Positions 1 through 9,809 of a stretch of 64,000 nt of DNA are shown here, piece by piece. The DNA is taken from contig NZ_PPCE01000001.1 of assembly GCF_002913715.1 (NCBI RefSeq), positions 62,001 to 126,000 on the forward strand, written 5' to 3'. A model generated the notes under the pieces. It saw only the letters and a program-made list of their open reading frames with translations, did not search any database and was not told the DNA's origin. Position 1 is the first letter of the stretch, and each line of letters starts with the position of its first letter. The position numbers and the translations under genes were made by a program. Source of the stretch: Campylobacter concisus (GTDB taxonomy: Bacteria > Campylobacterota > Campylobacteria > Campylobacterales > Campylobacteraceae).

Positions 1-1228
1 TATTTAGGCATGAGCAACTTTTATTTATTGCTTCTTTAAATTTCACCAAATTTTCAGGCGCAAGTGTAAGTCCAGCCGCTCCTTTATGACCACCGTAGCT
101 TGTTAGCAGATCTTCGTGGCTTGCTATGAGAGATAATATATCAAGCTTACCAATGCTTCTAGCGCTACCTTTTGCACGGCCTTTATCTATACTAAAGACG
201 ATAGCTGGCTTTGCAAAGTGCTTTGCTAGGCGGCTAGCTACGATGCCTATCACACCCTCGTGCCACTGCTCACCCCAAGTGATGATGACTTCATCGTCTT
301 CTTTTACGTCCTTTAGCGAGCACTCAAAGAGTTGGCGCTCTTCCTCTTTTCTGGAGTTGTTAAATTCAATGATCATATCAAGATAGTTGTAAGCCTCTTC
401 GATGCTCTTTGCACGCAAAAAATTAAATGAATTCATTGCATCGTCCATGCGTCCGGCTGAATTTATAAGCGGAGCTATAAGAAAGCTAATATCATCGCAC
501 TCAAATTTTTCCTTACCATAAAACTCTTTTATAGCATGAAATGCGGAACGCTTAGACGCATTTAGCTTACAAATGCCAAGACGAACAAGCATTCTATTCA
601 TATCTCTTAGCTCCATCATATCAGCAATTATCGCGATAGCTAAAAGCTCTAGAAATTTGCTCATATCGTAATTTAGCCCAAAAACATCCTTTAACGCTCC
701 AACCAAATACCAAGCGACCTCAGCACCACAAATTTCAATATTTGGGAAGTTGCATTCTTCTTGCTTTGGATTGATGATCGCATAAGCTTCTGGAAGAACA
801 GCTGGAGGCATGTGATGATCAGTGATAATAAGATCGATGCCTTTTTCTTTACAGATAATGGCCGCATCGTTTGCAGAGATGCCGTTATCAACGGTGATAA
901 TCAAGCTTATATCGGCTGAGAGTTCGTCTATTATCTCAGGATTTAGCCCATATCCATCTTTAAATCTATTTGGAATTTTTACTAGGTAGTCTTTCACGCC
1001 AAGATCATCAAAAAACTCAGCTAAAATCACGCTCGAAACAACACCATCAACATCATAATCGCCCACAATGGCTATGCGCTCGTTTTTCTCGATCGCTTCT
1101 TTTATGCGATTAGCGCCTTTATAGATATCTTTTAAGGCGCTTGGTGTCGGAATTTCACTAATTTTTTTATGTATGTCGTTACAAAATCTATGCGCTAGTA
1201 AATTCCTTATATCCTCTTTATTTAGCAT
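1..1228 (-). CDS. recJ: Single-stranded-DNA-specific exonuclease RecJ (3' end beyond the window)
   Basis: RecJ is a 5'-3' single-strand DNA exonuclease of recombination and mismatch repair. The translated part (about 409 residues) shows the DHH phosphoesterase metal motifs: GDYDVDG at residues 56-62 and TDHH at 136-139. The DHHA1-type glycine-rich stretch SYGGHKGAAG lies near the window edge. The C-terminal OB-fold part is outside the window. The ATG at 1228 was chosen because an upstream in-frame TAA limits extension to one TTG. The region just before the start folds into an 8-bp hairpin that covers the ribosome binding site. From memory, recJ follows pyrG directly in C. jejuni; here a quinone-reductase-like gene separates them. 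Confidence 0.95.
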   Translation of the reverse strand, partial: MLNKEDIRNLLAHRFCNDIHKKISEIPTPSALKDIYKGANRIKEAIEKNERIAIVGDYDVDGVVSSVILAEFFDDLGVKDYLVKIPNRFKDGYGLNPEIIDELSADISLIITVDNGISANDAAIICKEKGIDLIITDHHMPPAVLPEAYAIINPKQEECNFPNIEICGAEVAWYLVGALKDVFGLNYDMSKFLELLAIAIIADMMELRDMNRMLVRLGICKLNASKRSAFHAIKEFYGKEKFECDDISFLIAPLINSAGRMDDAMNSFNFLRAKSIEEAYNYLDMIIEFNNSRKEEERQLFECSLKDVKEDDEVIITWGEQWHEGVIGIVASRLAKHFAKPAIVFSIDKGRAKGSARSIGKLDILSLIASHEDLLTSYGGHKGAAGLTLAPENLVKFKEAINKSCSCLN

Positions 1229-1340
1229 GGTTTTGGCAAGAATTTTTAAAGAACTTGCCAACTTTATTTAATGCTACTTGTTCACTTAAATTTACACCCA
1301 TATTGCCAAAAATTTGGCTATAAAAATACTTCTTTCTCAT
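1218..1340 (-). CDS. Possible 40-aa leader ORF overlapping the recJ start
   Basis: This is an uninterrupted ATG-to-TAA frame of 40 codons in the recJ leader. It begins MRKKYFYSQIFGN, has a weak AAAGATTG ribosome site and lies downstream of a TATAAT box. Its stop codon overlaps the recJ start by about 11 bases. It has no recognisable domain and no signal peptide. It may be a translated leader that couples to recJ, or a chance frame. The call rests on position only. Confidence 0.25.
   Translation of the reverse strand: MRKKYFYSQIFGNMGVNLSEQVALNKVGKFFKNSCQNHAK
1233..1261 (-). promoter_or_regulatory. Hairpin over the recJ ribosome-binding region
   Basis: TTGGCAAG and CTTGCCAA form a perfect 8-bp stem with a 13-base loop. 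The stem ends four bases before the recJ ATG on the minus strand. It has no T-run typical of a terminator. Its position could hide the translation start. Confidence 0.45.
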
Positions 1341-1372
1341 CGCAATCTTTCGTCTTTATTTTGAATGCTTGG

Positions 1373-1378
1373 ATTATA
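1373..1378 (-). promoter_or_regulatory. Probable -10 box for recJ
   Basis: On the minus strand the sequence reads TATAAT inside AAGATATAATCCAAGC, about 145 bases before the recJ start. It resembles the strong -10 boxes before pyrG and the rubrerythrin gene. The rest of the 1341-1580 spacer is AT-rich and shows no other gene that I can support. Confidence 0.5.
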
Positions 1379-1580
1379 TCTTTTTGAAATTTAATTTCTT
1401 ATAATTTTAAATGAAAGTAAGATTTTAGGGCTCATGGCGAGCTTAAAAGCTTTGTTAAATTGATAGTCTTTACAAATTTAGCACACCAAAAACGACAAGC
1501 ATTAGCAAAAATTTATACAATTAAATTTATAAATTTTTAAATGCTTTATGTCATAAAGTTTAAACCATTTTTATAAAAAT

Positions 1581-2132
1581 TTATTCCAAATTTCGCAAAA
1601 ACTCCGCGTATTCTCTAGAGCCTTGCTCTAAATCGTCCTGGCTCGATACGTAGTCCACACCCGGAGTCTCTTCGGCGCCGTAAAATGCGAAAAAGTCGCG
1701 GTAATCGGCGCGAAAATAGTATTTAAATGCAAGCTCAAAGGGCGTAAGAACCTCGCGCAAGCTAAAATGATAGCGTCCTTGCGGGCTGTAGTCGCTCTTT
1801 TTGATGCCTGCGGTCACGGCTAGCGCTACCTTGCGCCCCGCTATGCCGTCTGAACCGCGTCCGTAGGCAAAGCCATGCGTCATCACCGCGTCGATCCACG
1901 ATTTTAAAATCGGAGGGCAGGAGAAGTTGTGAAGCGGAAACTGCAAAATGAGGGCGTCGTGGGCTCTGATGAGTTCTTGCTCGCGCGCAGCGTCGATGTT
2001 GCCGCCTGCGTAAACCTGTGTCAAATCATGAACACTAAAGCGCTGCGGCTCTTTGAGAGCCTCTTGTAGCAGGCGTTTGTTTATGACCGAGTTTTGGATA
2101 TCAGGGTGTGCTAAGATGATTAGAGTTTTCAT
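1581..2132 (-). CDS. NAD(P)H:quinone oxidoreductase-like flavoprotein (flavodoxin_2 fold)
   Basis: 183 residues with the flavodoxin-like fold of the MdaB/KefF/NQO family. It starts MKTLIILAHPD, the FMN/FAD phosphate-loop pattern, and has QFPLHNFSCPPILKSWIDAV, which matches the family pattern Q-F-P-L-x-W-F/S...P..LK.WID. The expected role is two-electron reduction of quinones or nitro compounds with NAD(P)H in the cytoplasm. The ATG at 2132 follows GGAGAAAA, so a longer open frame upstream is discounted. The coding DNA is visibly richer in G+C (many GCG, CGC and GCC codons) than pyrG and recJ on either side, which suggests acquisition from a higher-GC relative. The exact substrate is unknown. 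Confidence 0.8.
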   Translation of the reverse strand: MKTLIILAHPDIQNSVINKRLLQEALKEPQRFSVHDLTQVYAGGNIDAAREQELIRAHDALILQFPLHNFSCPPILKSWIDAVMTHGFAYGRGSDGIAGRKVALAVTAGIKKSDYSPQGRYHFSLREVLTPFELAFKYYFRADYRDFFAFYGAEETPGVDYVSSQDDLEQGSREYAEFLRNLE

Positions 2133-2214
2133 TTTTCTCCTTAAAAAATTTAGCAAGAAGTGGGATTTATTTGATAAATAATTGAATAAAAACAGCAAAA
2201 TTTTTAAAAGAATT

Positions 2215-2236
2215 TTTAGAGCCAGATGGCTCTAAA
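2215..2236 (-). terminator. Probable pyrG terminator
   Basis: TTTAGAGCC and GGCTCTAAA pair as a perfect stem around a four-base loop just after the pyrG stop. On the minus strand an A/T-rich stretch including CTTTT follows. Confidence 0.6.
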
Positions 2237-2237
2237 T

Positions 2238-3881
<1,644 letters not shown>

Positions 3882-3908
3882 TTAAATTTATTTATTTTTT
3901 AATTGCGG

Positions 3909-3914
3909 ATTATA
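3909..3914 (-). promoter_or_regulatory. Probable -10 box for pyrG
   Basis: TATAAT in the context GGGGTATAATCCGC on the minus strand, 37 bases before the pyrG start. This fits a Campylobacter sigma-70 promoter, which usually lacks a clear -35. Confidence 0.55.
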
Positions 3915-3997
3915 CCCCTTAAATATTTAGTAAGGCATTAATCGTATAAATTTTAAAAATTATTCTTTAAGTCTTTTTGTTATAGACTTCACAAACT

Positions 3998-4213
3998 ATG
4001 ATAAAAAACTACCTAAACATCATTGCCTCTTTATATATAGAGGGCTTTAAAAACATGAAAATAGGCAAAAAATTATGGCTTCTCATAATAATAAAGCTTA
4101 TCATCATGTTTGGAATTTTAAAAGCCTTCATCTTTAACGAGACTCTAAATACCAAATTTCAAACCGACGAAGAAAAAAGCGAATTTGTAATTCGTAATTT
4201 AATAAAGGAATAA
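3998..4213 (+). CDS. DUF4492 family small membrane protein, first gene of the cytochrome bd operon
   Basis: 71 residues with one hydrophobic segment at about 25-45 (WLLIIIKLIIMFGILKAF) and charged ends. The pattern matches the DUF4492 family, which is found immediately upstream of cydA in Epsilonproteobacteria and Bacteroidetes. Its stop codon is one base before the cydA ATG, and the cydA ribosome site (AAGGA) lies inside this gene, so the two are translationally linked. The function is unproven; by position it probably helps assemble or stabilise the bd oxidase in the inner membrane. Confidence 0.8.
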   Translation: MIKNYLNIIASLYIEGFKNMKIGKKLWLLIIIKLIIMFGILKAFIFNETLNTKFQTDEEKSEFVIRNLIKE

Positions 4214-4214
4214 A

Positions 4215-5750
4215 ATGTCTGAGATGGATTTTGTTGACTGGTCTAGGGCTCAGTTTGCGCTGACTGCCATTTACCACTTTTTGTTTGTCCCACTTACTTT
4301 GGGGCTAAGTTTTATCATCGCCATTATGGAGACGATATATGTTAAAACCGGCGATAAAGTCTGGCTTGAGATAACGAAATTTTGGCTAAAGCTCTTTGGT
4401 ATAAATTTCGCTATCGGTGTGGCTACTGGCATCATTATGGAGTTTGAATTTGGTACAAACTGGGCGAATTACAGCTGGTTTGTAGGCGATATATTTGGCG
4501 CTCCACTTGCGATTGAGGGCTTGCTCGCATTTTTTATGGAGAGTACATTTTTTGCCATTATGTTTTTTGGCTGGGAAAAGGTTAGCAAGAAATTTCACCT
4601 GCTTTCAACTTGGCTTGTCGCGATCGGTTCAAATTTAAGCGCACTTTGGATCTTAATCGCAAATGGCTGGATGCAATATCCTATAGGCATGAAATTTAAC
4701 CCAGATACTGCAAGAATGGAGATGGAAAATTTCTTTGAAGTCGCGCTAAATCCTCTTGGCATTAGCAAATTTTTGCACACAGTAACTAGCGGCTACACTA
4801 TCTCGGCTCTTTTTGTGATAGGAATTTCTGCTTGGTTTTTAATCAAAAAACGCCACATCTTGCTAGCTAAAAAAAGTATCGTCGTTGCTAGCGCATTTGG
4901 CCTTATCACTTCGGCATTTTTGTTACTTAGTGGCGATGAGAGCGCATATTTTGTAGCTCAAAAGCAGCCTATGAAGCTTGCTGCGATGGAGGGACTTTAT
5001 AAGGGCGAGAAAAACGCTGGTCTAGTTGCCGCTGGTATTTTAAACCTAGCTAAAAAGCTTGGCGACGAGAGCGATGCCTTTTTGCTTGAGATAAAGGTAC
5101 CTTACGCACTTGGCATCATGGCAAACAGAGAGCTTGACTCATTTACACCAGGCATGAATGACCTACTTTATGGCAACAGCGAGCACAATCTAATAAGCGT
5201 TGAAGAGAAGATGGCAAAGGGCAAAGTAGCTATCGAAGCTCTTAAAAACTACAAAGAGGCTAAAAAAGCAAACGACGAGAGCTTGATGAAAAGCTCACTT
5301 TCAAATTTAGAGAGCAACCTAAATTTCTTAGGATATGGCTATCTTAAAGATGCAAAAGATGCTGTGCCACCAGTTGCACTTACATTTTATAGCTTCCACA
5401 TCATGGTTGCACTTGGCACTTACTTTATAGCTCTTTTTGCTATCACTCTTTATCTAAATCTCTCAAGAAAATATAAATTTGAAAACATAAGAGCATTTTT
5501 GTGGATCTGCCTCTTTACTATACCGCTTGGCTACATCGCAGCTGAAGCTGGCTGGATAGTAGCAGAGGTCGGTCGTCAGCCATGGGTGATACAAGATCTC
5601 ATGACCGTTGGCGTTGGAGCTACGAATTTAGCAGACTCAAATATCAAAATTTCATTTATATTATTTGCTGTTTTATTTACGGTCTTGCTAATTGCTGAGA
5701 TCAAAATCATGCTTAAGCAAATAAAGATAGGATTTAACGACCATGCATAG
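4215..5750 (+). CDS. cydA: Cytochrome bd-type quinol oxidase subunit I
   Basis: 511 residues. This subunit carries haems b558, b595 and d and reduces O2 to water with quinol at low oxygen. The conserved N-terminal stretch AQFALTAIYHFLF supplies the axial histidine at residue 21, and GRQPW near the C-terminal third is the family signature. The loop between the last helices is short, as in the cyanide-insensitive (CioA) subgroup that Campylobacter uses. It overlaps cydB by eight bases, so subunits I and II are made together. It is the microaerobic oxidase of an otherwise anaerobic respiratory gene set. Confidence 0.96.
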   Translation: MSEMDFVDWSRAQFALTAIYHFLFVPLTLGLSFIIAIMETIYVKTGDKVWLEITKFWLKLFGINFAIGVATGIIMEFEFGTNWANYSWFVGDIFGAPLAIEGLLAFFMESTFFAIMFFGWEKVSKKFHLLSTWLVAIGSNLSALWILIANGWMQYPIGMKFNPDTARMEMENFFEVALNPLGISKFLHTVTSGYTISALFVIGISAWFLIKKRHILLAKKSIVVASAFGLITSAFLLLSGDESAYFVAQKQPMKLAAMEGLYKGEKNAGLVAAGILNLAKKLGDESDAFLLEIKVPYALGIMANRELDSFTPGMNDLLYGNSEHNLISVEEKMAKGKVAIEALKNYKEAKKANDESLMKSSLSNLESNLNFLGYGYLKDAKDAVPPVALTFYSFHIMVALGTYFIALFAITLYLNLSRKYKFENIRAFLWICLFTIPLGYIAAEAGWIVAEVGRQPWVIQDLMTVGVGATNLADSNIKISFILFAVLFTVLLIAEIKIMLKQIKIGFNDHA

Positions 5751-6867
5751 TTTAAGCTTAGAAAATTTACAAATTTATTGGTGGTTTATAGTTAGCCTTC
5801 TTGGCGGACTTTTGGTATTTATGATGTTTGTTCAAGGCGGTCAGTCGCTCATCTTTAGCCTTGGCAAGGACGAGCTTAAAAAAGATATGCTCATAAATTC
5901 TATCGGTAGAAAATGGGAGCTTACATTTACAACGCTTGTTATGTTTGGAGGCGCGTGCTTTGCGGCGTTCCCGCTATTTTACGCTACTAGCTTTGGTGGT
6001 GCTTACTGGGTTTGGCTGGCTATTTTATTTTGCTTTATCATCCAAGCTGTAAGCTACGAGTACCGCAAAAAGCCTAATAACTTCTTAGGCGCTAGAACTT
6101 ATGAAATTTTCCTTTTCATAAATGGCTCACTTGGCGTTATCCTTATTGGCATGGCAGTTAGTACATTTTTTAGCGGAAGCGACTTTGTGCTAAATGAGCA
6201 CAACTTTGTCGAGTGGAAGACTCCGTTTCGCGGTCTTGAAGCATTGGCAAATCCTTACTTGTATTTGCTTGGCATAGCGATGTTTTTCTTATCTCGCGTA
6301 GGTGGCTGCTTATATCTTATAAACAACATCGCTGATGGCGAATTTATACAAAACGCTAGAAAACAGCTAATTATCAACACCGTGCTATTCTTGCCATTTT
6401 TCCTAGGCTTTCTTGCTTGGATACTTATAAAAGATGGCTTTGCATACGACGCAAACGGCGTAGTTAGCCTTGTTGCTTACAAATACGCTATAAATTTGAT
6501 CGAGATGCCTATCGCTGGCATATTGCTTCTTGTTGGCGTTGTTTTGGTGCTTGTTGGAATTTTCCAAGGGGCATTTACAAAAAGCATTCGTGGAATTTTT
6601 GCTTATGGCGTTGGCGTTACGCTTGCTGTAACCGCGCTATTTTTGATAACAGGACTAAATGGCACTGCATTTTATCCGTCATTTAGCGACCTTGCTAGCT
6701 CGCTAACTATCAAAAACGCAAGCTCTAGCCACTATACACTTGGCGTTATGGCCTATGTTAGCTTGCTAGTACCAGTAGTGCTTGCTTATATCATCATCGT
6801 TTGGCGAGCGATAGATAGCAAGAAGATCACACAAGATGAGATCAAAAACGATCATCACGCATACTAA
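5743..6867 (+). CDS. cydB: Cytochrome bd-type quinol oxidase subunit II
   Basis: 374 residues with about eight to nine membrane helices. It is the structural partner of CydA and contains no haem ligands in known bd oxidases. It starts MHSLSLENLQIYWWFIVSLLGG, and the conserved region with RKWELTFTTLVMFGGACFAAFP is typical of CydB. The eight-base overlap with cydA and a seven-base gap ahead of the following small gene place all four genes in one transcript. Confidence 0.95.
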   Translation: MHSLSLENLQIYWWFIVSLLGGLLVFMMFVQGGQSLIFSLGKDELKKDMLINSIGRKWELTFTTLVMFGGACFAAFPLFYATSFGGAYWVWLAILFCFIIQAVSYEYRKKPNNFLGARTYEIFLFINGSLGVILIGMAVSTFFSGSDFVLNEHNFVEWKTPFRGLEALANPYLYLLGIAMFFLSRVGGCLYLINNIADGEFIQNARKQLIINTVLFLPFFLGFLAWILIKDGFAYDANGVVSLVAYKYAINLIEMPIAGILLLVGVVLVLVGIFQGAFTKSIRGIFAYGVGVTLAVTALFLITGLNGTAFYPSFSDLASSLTIKNASSSHYTLGVMAYVSLLVPVVLAYIIIVWRAIDSKKITQDEIKNDHHAY

Positions 6868-6876
6868 GGATAAAAG

Positions 6877-6978
6877 ATGTTAGAAGCAGGAATTTTTTTG
6901 ATACTTTGGCCAGTGACACTATTTGCTAGCTATAAATTTGTTCTTTTTTCTCTTAAGAAATTTGACGCAAATAACTAA
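6877..6978 (+). CDS. CydX-like 33-aa membrane peptide
   Basis: Short open frame of 33 codons starting ATG nine bases after the cydB stop, with an AAGGA ribosome site. The peptide begins MLEAGIFLILWPVTLFASYK and has a single hydrophobic helix followed by a short charged tail. CydX and its relatives are single-helix peptides encoded right after cydB that bind subunit I and stabilise the haems. Size, topology and place fit that role, but sequence similarity at this length is not decisive. Confidence 0.75.
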   Translation: MLEAGIFLILWPVTLFASYKFVLFSLKKFDANN

Positions 6979-7018
6979 AATTTAGGGGCATTTGCTCCTA
7001 AATTCTTCTTTTTATTTT
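6979..7018 (+). terminator. Terminator of the cytochrome bd operon
   Basis: AATTTAGG and CCTAAATT pair, with GC/GC inside the stem, followed by a T-rich run. It lies directly after the CydX-like stop. Confidence 0.75.
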
Positions 7019-7132
7019 CACCCTTTAAAACAACTCTTTTATAAATTTATTTAAGCCACTTTTCATATAAGCGTTAGTTTTGTGTGAAATTTGGGTAGTA
7101 AGATATCATTAAATTTTATTAAAGGAGCGAAA

Positions 7133-8902
7133 ATGAGCAAGAATTTCTTAGGTTCTGTTGCCCTTGCGGCTGTTTTGGTTAGTGGTCTTAGTATAGGCAT
7201 CACTCCACTAGAGGCTGGAGTCCTGGCTCATCACGTAAAGGTTCAAGGCGAGCTTGGCTCAGTCTTTATAAATCCTTACGATGTATCGCCTCTAACTGCT
7301 ATCATCGATAGAGCTGGCAAAGATATCAAAGATATCCATGTCAAAGTAAAAGGCAAGCCAGATGGCGGTATCGACATCGACTACAACGTCTCAGAGCATG
7401 CCCTGCTTACGCATGATGGTGTGCCTATTTGGGGCCTTTACCCTGACTATCTAAATGAAGTAGTCGTAAGCTACACATTTAACGGAGCTAAAAAGATAGA
7501 AACGTATAAAATTTACGCCCAGCCTATCGTCACATATAGCCGTGATTTTAGATTTTCTCACATGCAAAAGACTCGCGTCAAAAAGGTCGATCCTGCGTTT
7601 AAAAATAGGCTCTATCTCATCAACAATACGATCACGAGCGTTTATAAGCCGCTTGACTGGAAAAACGGCGGAGCTGCTAGCTGGAACGACTTTACCGAAA
7701 ACTACATCGTAGATACCAAAGGCGAGGTCAGATGGTATCTTGACTATCAAAAATTTTACGACCGCAGCGAGCGCAGAGTGATGGATGGAGGCATGATGAT
7801 GGGCTTTCATCAGCTAAAAAACGGCGATATCAGCTTTGGTATGGCTCAAAGATATCTAAGATATGACCTTATGGGAAAAGAAATTTATAACCGCCCGCTT
7901 CCAAGAGGCTACATCGACCTAAGCCATGAAGTTATGCCATTAAAGGATGATCACGCACTTCTTAGAGTTGGCAAATACAACTACCACCACAAAGATGGCA
8001 AAATTTCTCACACCATAAGAGATCACATCATCGAGGTCGATAGCACCGGTAAAGTGGTCGAAGAGTGGGATTTAAATGAAATTTTTGGTAACAACGTCTA
8101 CCGCAGCAACCTCATAAAAGCGCTTGATGCTAGAGCTGTTTGCCTAAACATCGACATGGACGCAAAAGAGATAAAGATAAGTAATGATTTGCCATTTGGC
8201 GATATCACCTCTACTGGCACAGGCAGAAACTGGGCTCACGTAAATTCTATCTCATACGATGAGAGCGATGATAGTATCATCCTCTCACTTCGCCACCAAG
8301 GCATCGTTAAAATCGGACGCGATAAAAAAGTAAAATGGATACTAGCTTCGCCTGAGGGCTGGAGTGAAGAATTTAAAGCCAAAGTGCTAACTCCAGTCGA
8401 TAGCAAAGGCAATAAAATAAAATGCGAAAACTCAAAATGCGAGGGCGAATTTGACTGGTCATGGACTCAGCACACTGCATGGCTAACGCCAAGATACGAC
8501 AACAAAGGCAGCATAAAACACCTAAGTGTCTTTGACAATGGCGATGCAAGGGGCATGGAGCAGCCAGCCTTTAAAGAGGATAAATACTCCCGCGCGGTTG
8601 AGTACAAGATAGATGAGAAAAAGGGCACAGTCGAGCAGACTTGGCAGTTTGGCAAGGAGCGTGGCTTTGACTTTTATAGCGCAGTCACTAGCAACGTTGA
8701 GTGGCAAAAGGATAAAAGCACCTACTTTATCTCAAGCTCAAATGTAAATTTACTCCGTCCTGACAAGACTATCAAAATGGTCTTAGTTGAGATCGATCCA
8801 AAGACAAATGAGATCAAATTTGAGATGGATGTGGACTCTGCTTCAAGAGATGATGTCGCTTATAGGGCGATGGTTATTGATCCGGAGGTATTTAGTTATT
8901 AG
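7133..8902 (+). CDS. assT: Periplasmic arylsulfate sulfotransferase
   Basis: 589 residues from the ATG at 7133, which follows AAAGGAGCG; a longer TTG frame has no such site. AssT moves sulfate from a phenolic ester to another phenol without PAPS. A signal peptide of about 28 residues (MSKNFLGSV...TPLEAG) exports it. The AssT active site of E. coli uses His356, Asn358, Arg374 and a sulfated His436. Here HVN and then R of LRHQ occur with the same 18-residue spacing, and TQHT follows 60 residues later, which fits the nucleophile. A CENSKC cysteine pair lies just before it, as does the E. coli disulfide made by a dedicated DsbL/DsbI pair; no dsb gene is adjacent here. The gene stands alone with its own terminator. 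Confidence 0.93.
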   Translation: MSKNFLGSVALAAVLVSGLSIGITPLEAGVLAHHVKVQGELGSVFINPYDVSPLTAIIDRAGKDIKDIHVKVKGKPDGGIDIDYNVSEHALLTHDGVPIWGLYPDYLNEVVVSYTFNGAKKIETYKIYAQPIVTYSRDFRFSHMQKTRVKKVDPAFKNRLYLINNTITSVYKPLDWKNGGAASWNDFTENYIVDTKGEVRWYLDYQKFYDRSERRVMDGGMMMGFHQLKNGDISFGMAQRYLRYDLMGKEIYNRPLPRGYIDLSHEVMPLKDDHALLRVGKYNYHHKDGKISHTIRDHIIEVDSTGKVVEEWDLNEIFGNNVYRSNLIKALDARAVCLNIDMDAKEIKISNDLPFGDITSTGTGRNWAHVNSISYDESDDSIILSLRHQGIVKIGRDKKVKWILASPEGWSEEFKAKVLTPVDSKGNKIKCENSKCEGEFDWSWTQHTAWLTPRYDNKGSIKHLSVFDNGDARGMEQPAFKEDKYSRAVEYKIDEKKGTVEQTWQFGKERGFDFYSAVTSNVEWQKDKSTYFISSSNVNLLRPDKTIKMVLVEIDPKTNEIKFEMDVDSASRDDVAYRAMVIDPEVFSY

Positions 8903-8908
8903 CAGTAT

Positions 8909-8942
8909 CTGGTGTGAGATTTTTCTCGCACCAGCTTTTAGT
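8909..8942 (+). terminator. Terminator of the arylsulfate sulfotransferase gene
   Basis: CTGGTGTGAG pairs with CTCGCACCAG (one G-T pair) and CTTTTA follows. Confidence 0.7.
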
Positions 8943-9288
8943 TGTTGTTTTGAAATTTATAGATTGCTTCTTTGATTCTAGTAAGGTTAAAATTTATCGC
9001 TCGCTCTAGCTCTGGCAAGTCTATATCTTTATCCGCTTCGAATGTTTTTACCATATCGCTTAGCTCTTTTATCTCATCACTTGAAAGAACTATGCTTTTA
9101 AAATTATCATCATCTATCTGGTCAAATTTTAAAAAGATCGATGCAAATTTATCTTTTAAAATTTCTTTATTTAGCTTTCTATTTTCCAAAGCTTTCTTTG
9201 TTCCACCATTTTTATTACAGGTTCTAAATATCGAATCTATTGTTTCATTCACTTCATCAAGTAAAATTTCTATTTTTTCACTTTGCAT
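8938..9288 (-). CDS. Hypothetical protein, 116 aa
   Basis: Not recognised. A good ribosome site (AAGAGAG, six bases before the ATG) supports a real gene. The product is acidic and helical (MQSEKIEILLDEVNETIDSIF...), with no signal peptide, membrane segment or metal motif, and probably forms a small helical bundle in the cytoplasm. It converges on the arylsulfate sulfotransferase gene and its end abuts that gene's terminator. Confidence 0.6.
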   Translation of the reverse strand: MQSEKIEILLDEVNETIDSIFRTCNKNGGTKKALENRKLNKEILKDKFASIFLKFDQIDDDNFKSIVLSSDEIKELSDMVKTFEADKDIDLPELERAINFNLTRIKEAIYKFQNNN

Positions 9289-9362
9289 ATAAAACTCTCT
9301 TAACTATAAATTAAATTTAAAATAAAAGCTAATCGCTCTTGTTTTGGAGATTAGAAGTTGTT

Positions 9363-9584
9363 TTACTTCTTCGCGTAAAAAGGAAAAATTAAAGTTGTAT
9401 TTGTGAAGTTATTTTCATAAAAGTTTGCGCCAGAATTTAAAATTTTAGTTTGCATTGGCATCACTTTTATGCCCTCTGTTTTTGCGATCATTTTCTCATC
9501 CTTGTTAAAAAAATTTATCGCATTGTATAAATTTTCATAAGTCTTGTAAATTGTACCAGAGTACAATAAAGCCCTATAAATCAA
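9363..9584 (-). pseudogene. Possible gene remnant in a 520-bp poorly coding spacer
   Basis: A 73-codon TTG-started frame, or a 42-codon frame from an internal ATG near 9494 that follows AAGGATGAGAAA. The product ends TTLIFPFYAKK and has no recognised domain. Only the internal start has a plausible ribosome site. The surrounding stretch 9289-9809 is very AT-rich, and I see no other gene in it apart from the ilvD promoter region. It reads more like the tail of a decayed gene than an intact one. Confidence 0.25.
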
Positions 9585-9809
9585 TATTTATAACACATTG
9601 ATAATATTTTTACGTTATTATTTTGCATACTGCTTTGATTAAAATTACCAAAATTTCGTAGCTATTTAGCTCATCCTTTTTGGATAAATTTTAAAAATTT
9701 AATGTGTTATTTATGTAATAAAAAAATTTTTAAATTTGCAAAATTTTTTTAAAATCTTTGATACTTTATATGTGATAAAATCCTCTCAAATTTTAAAAAA
9801 GGATCAAAT

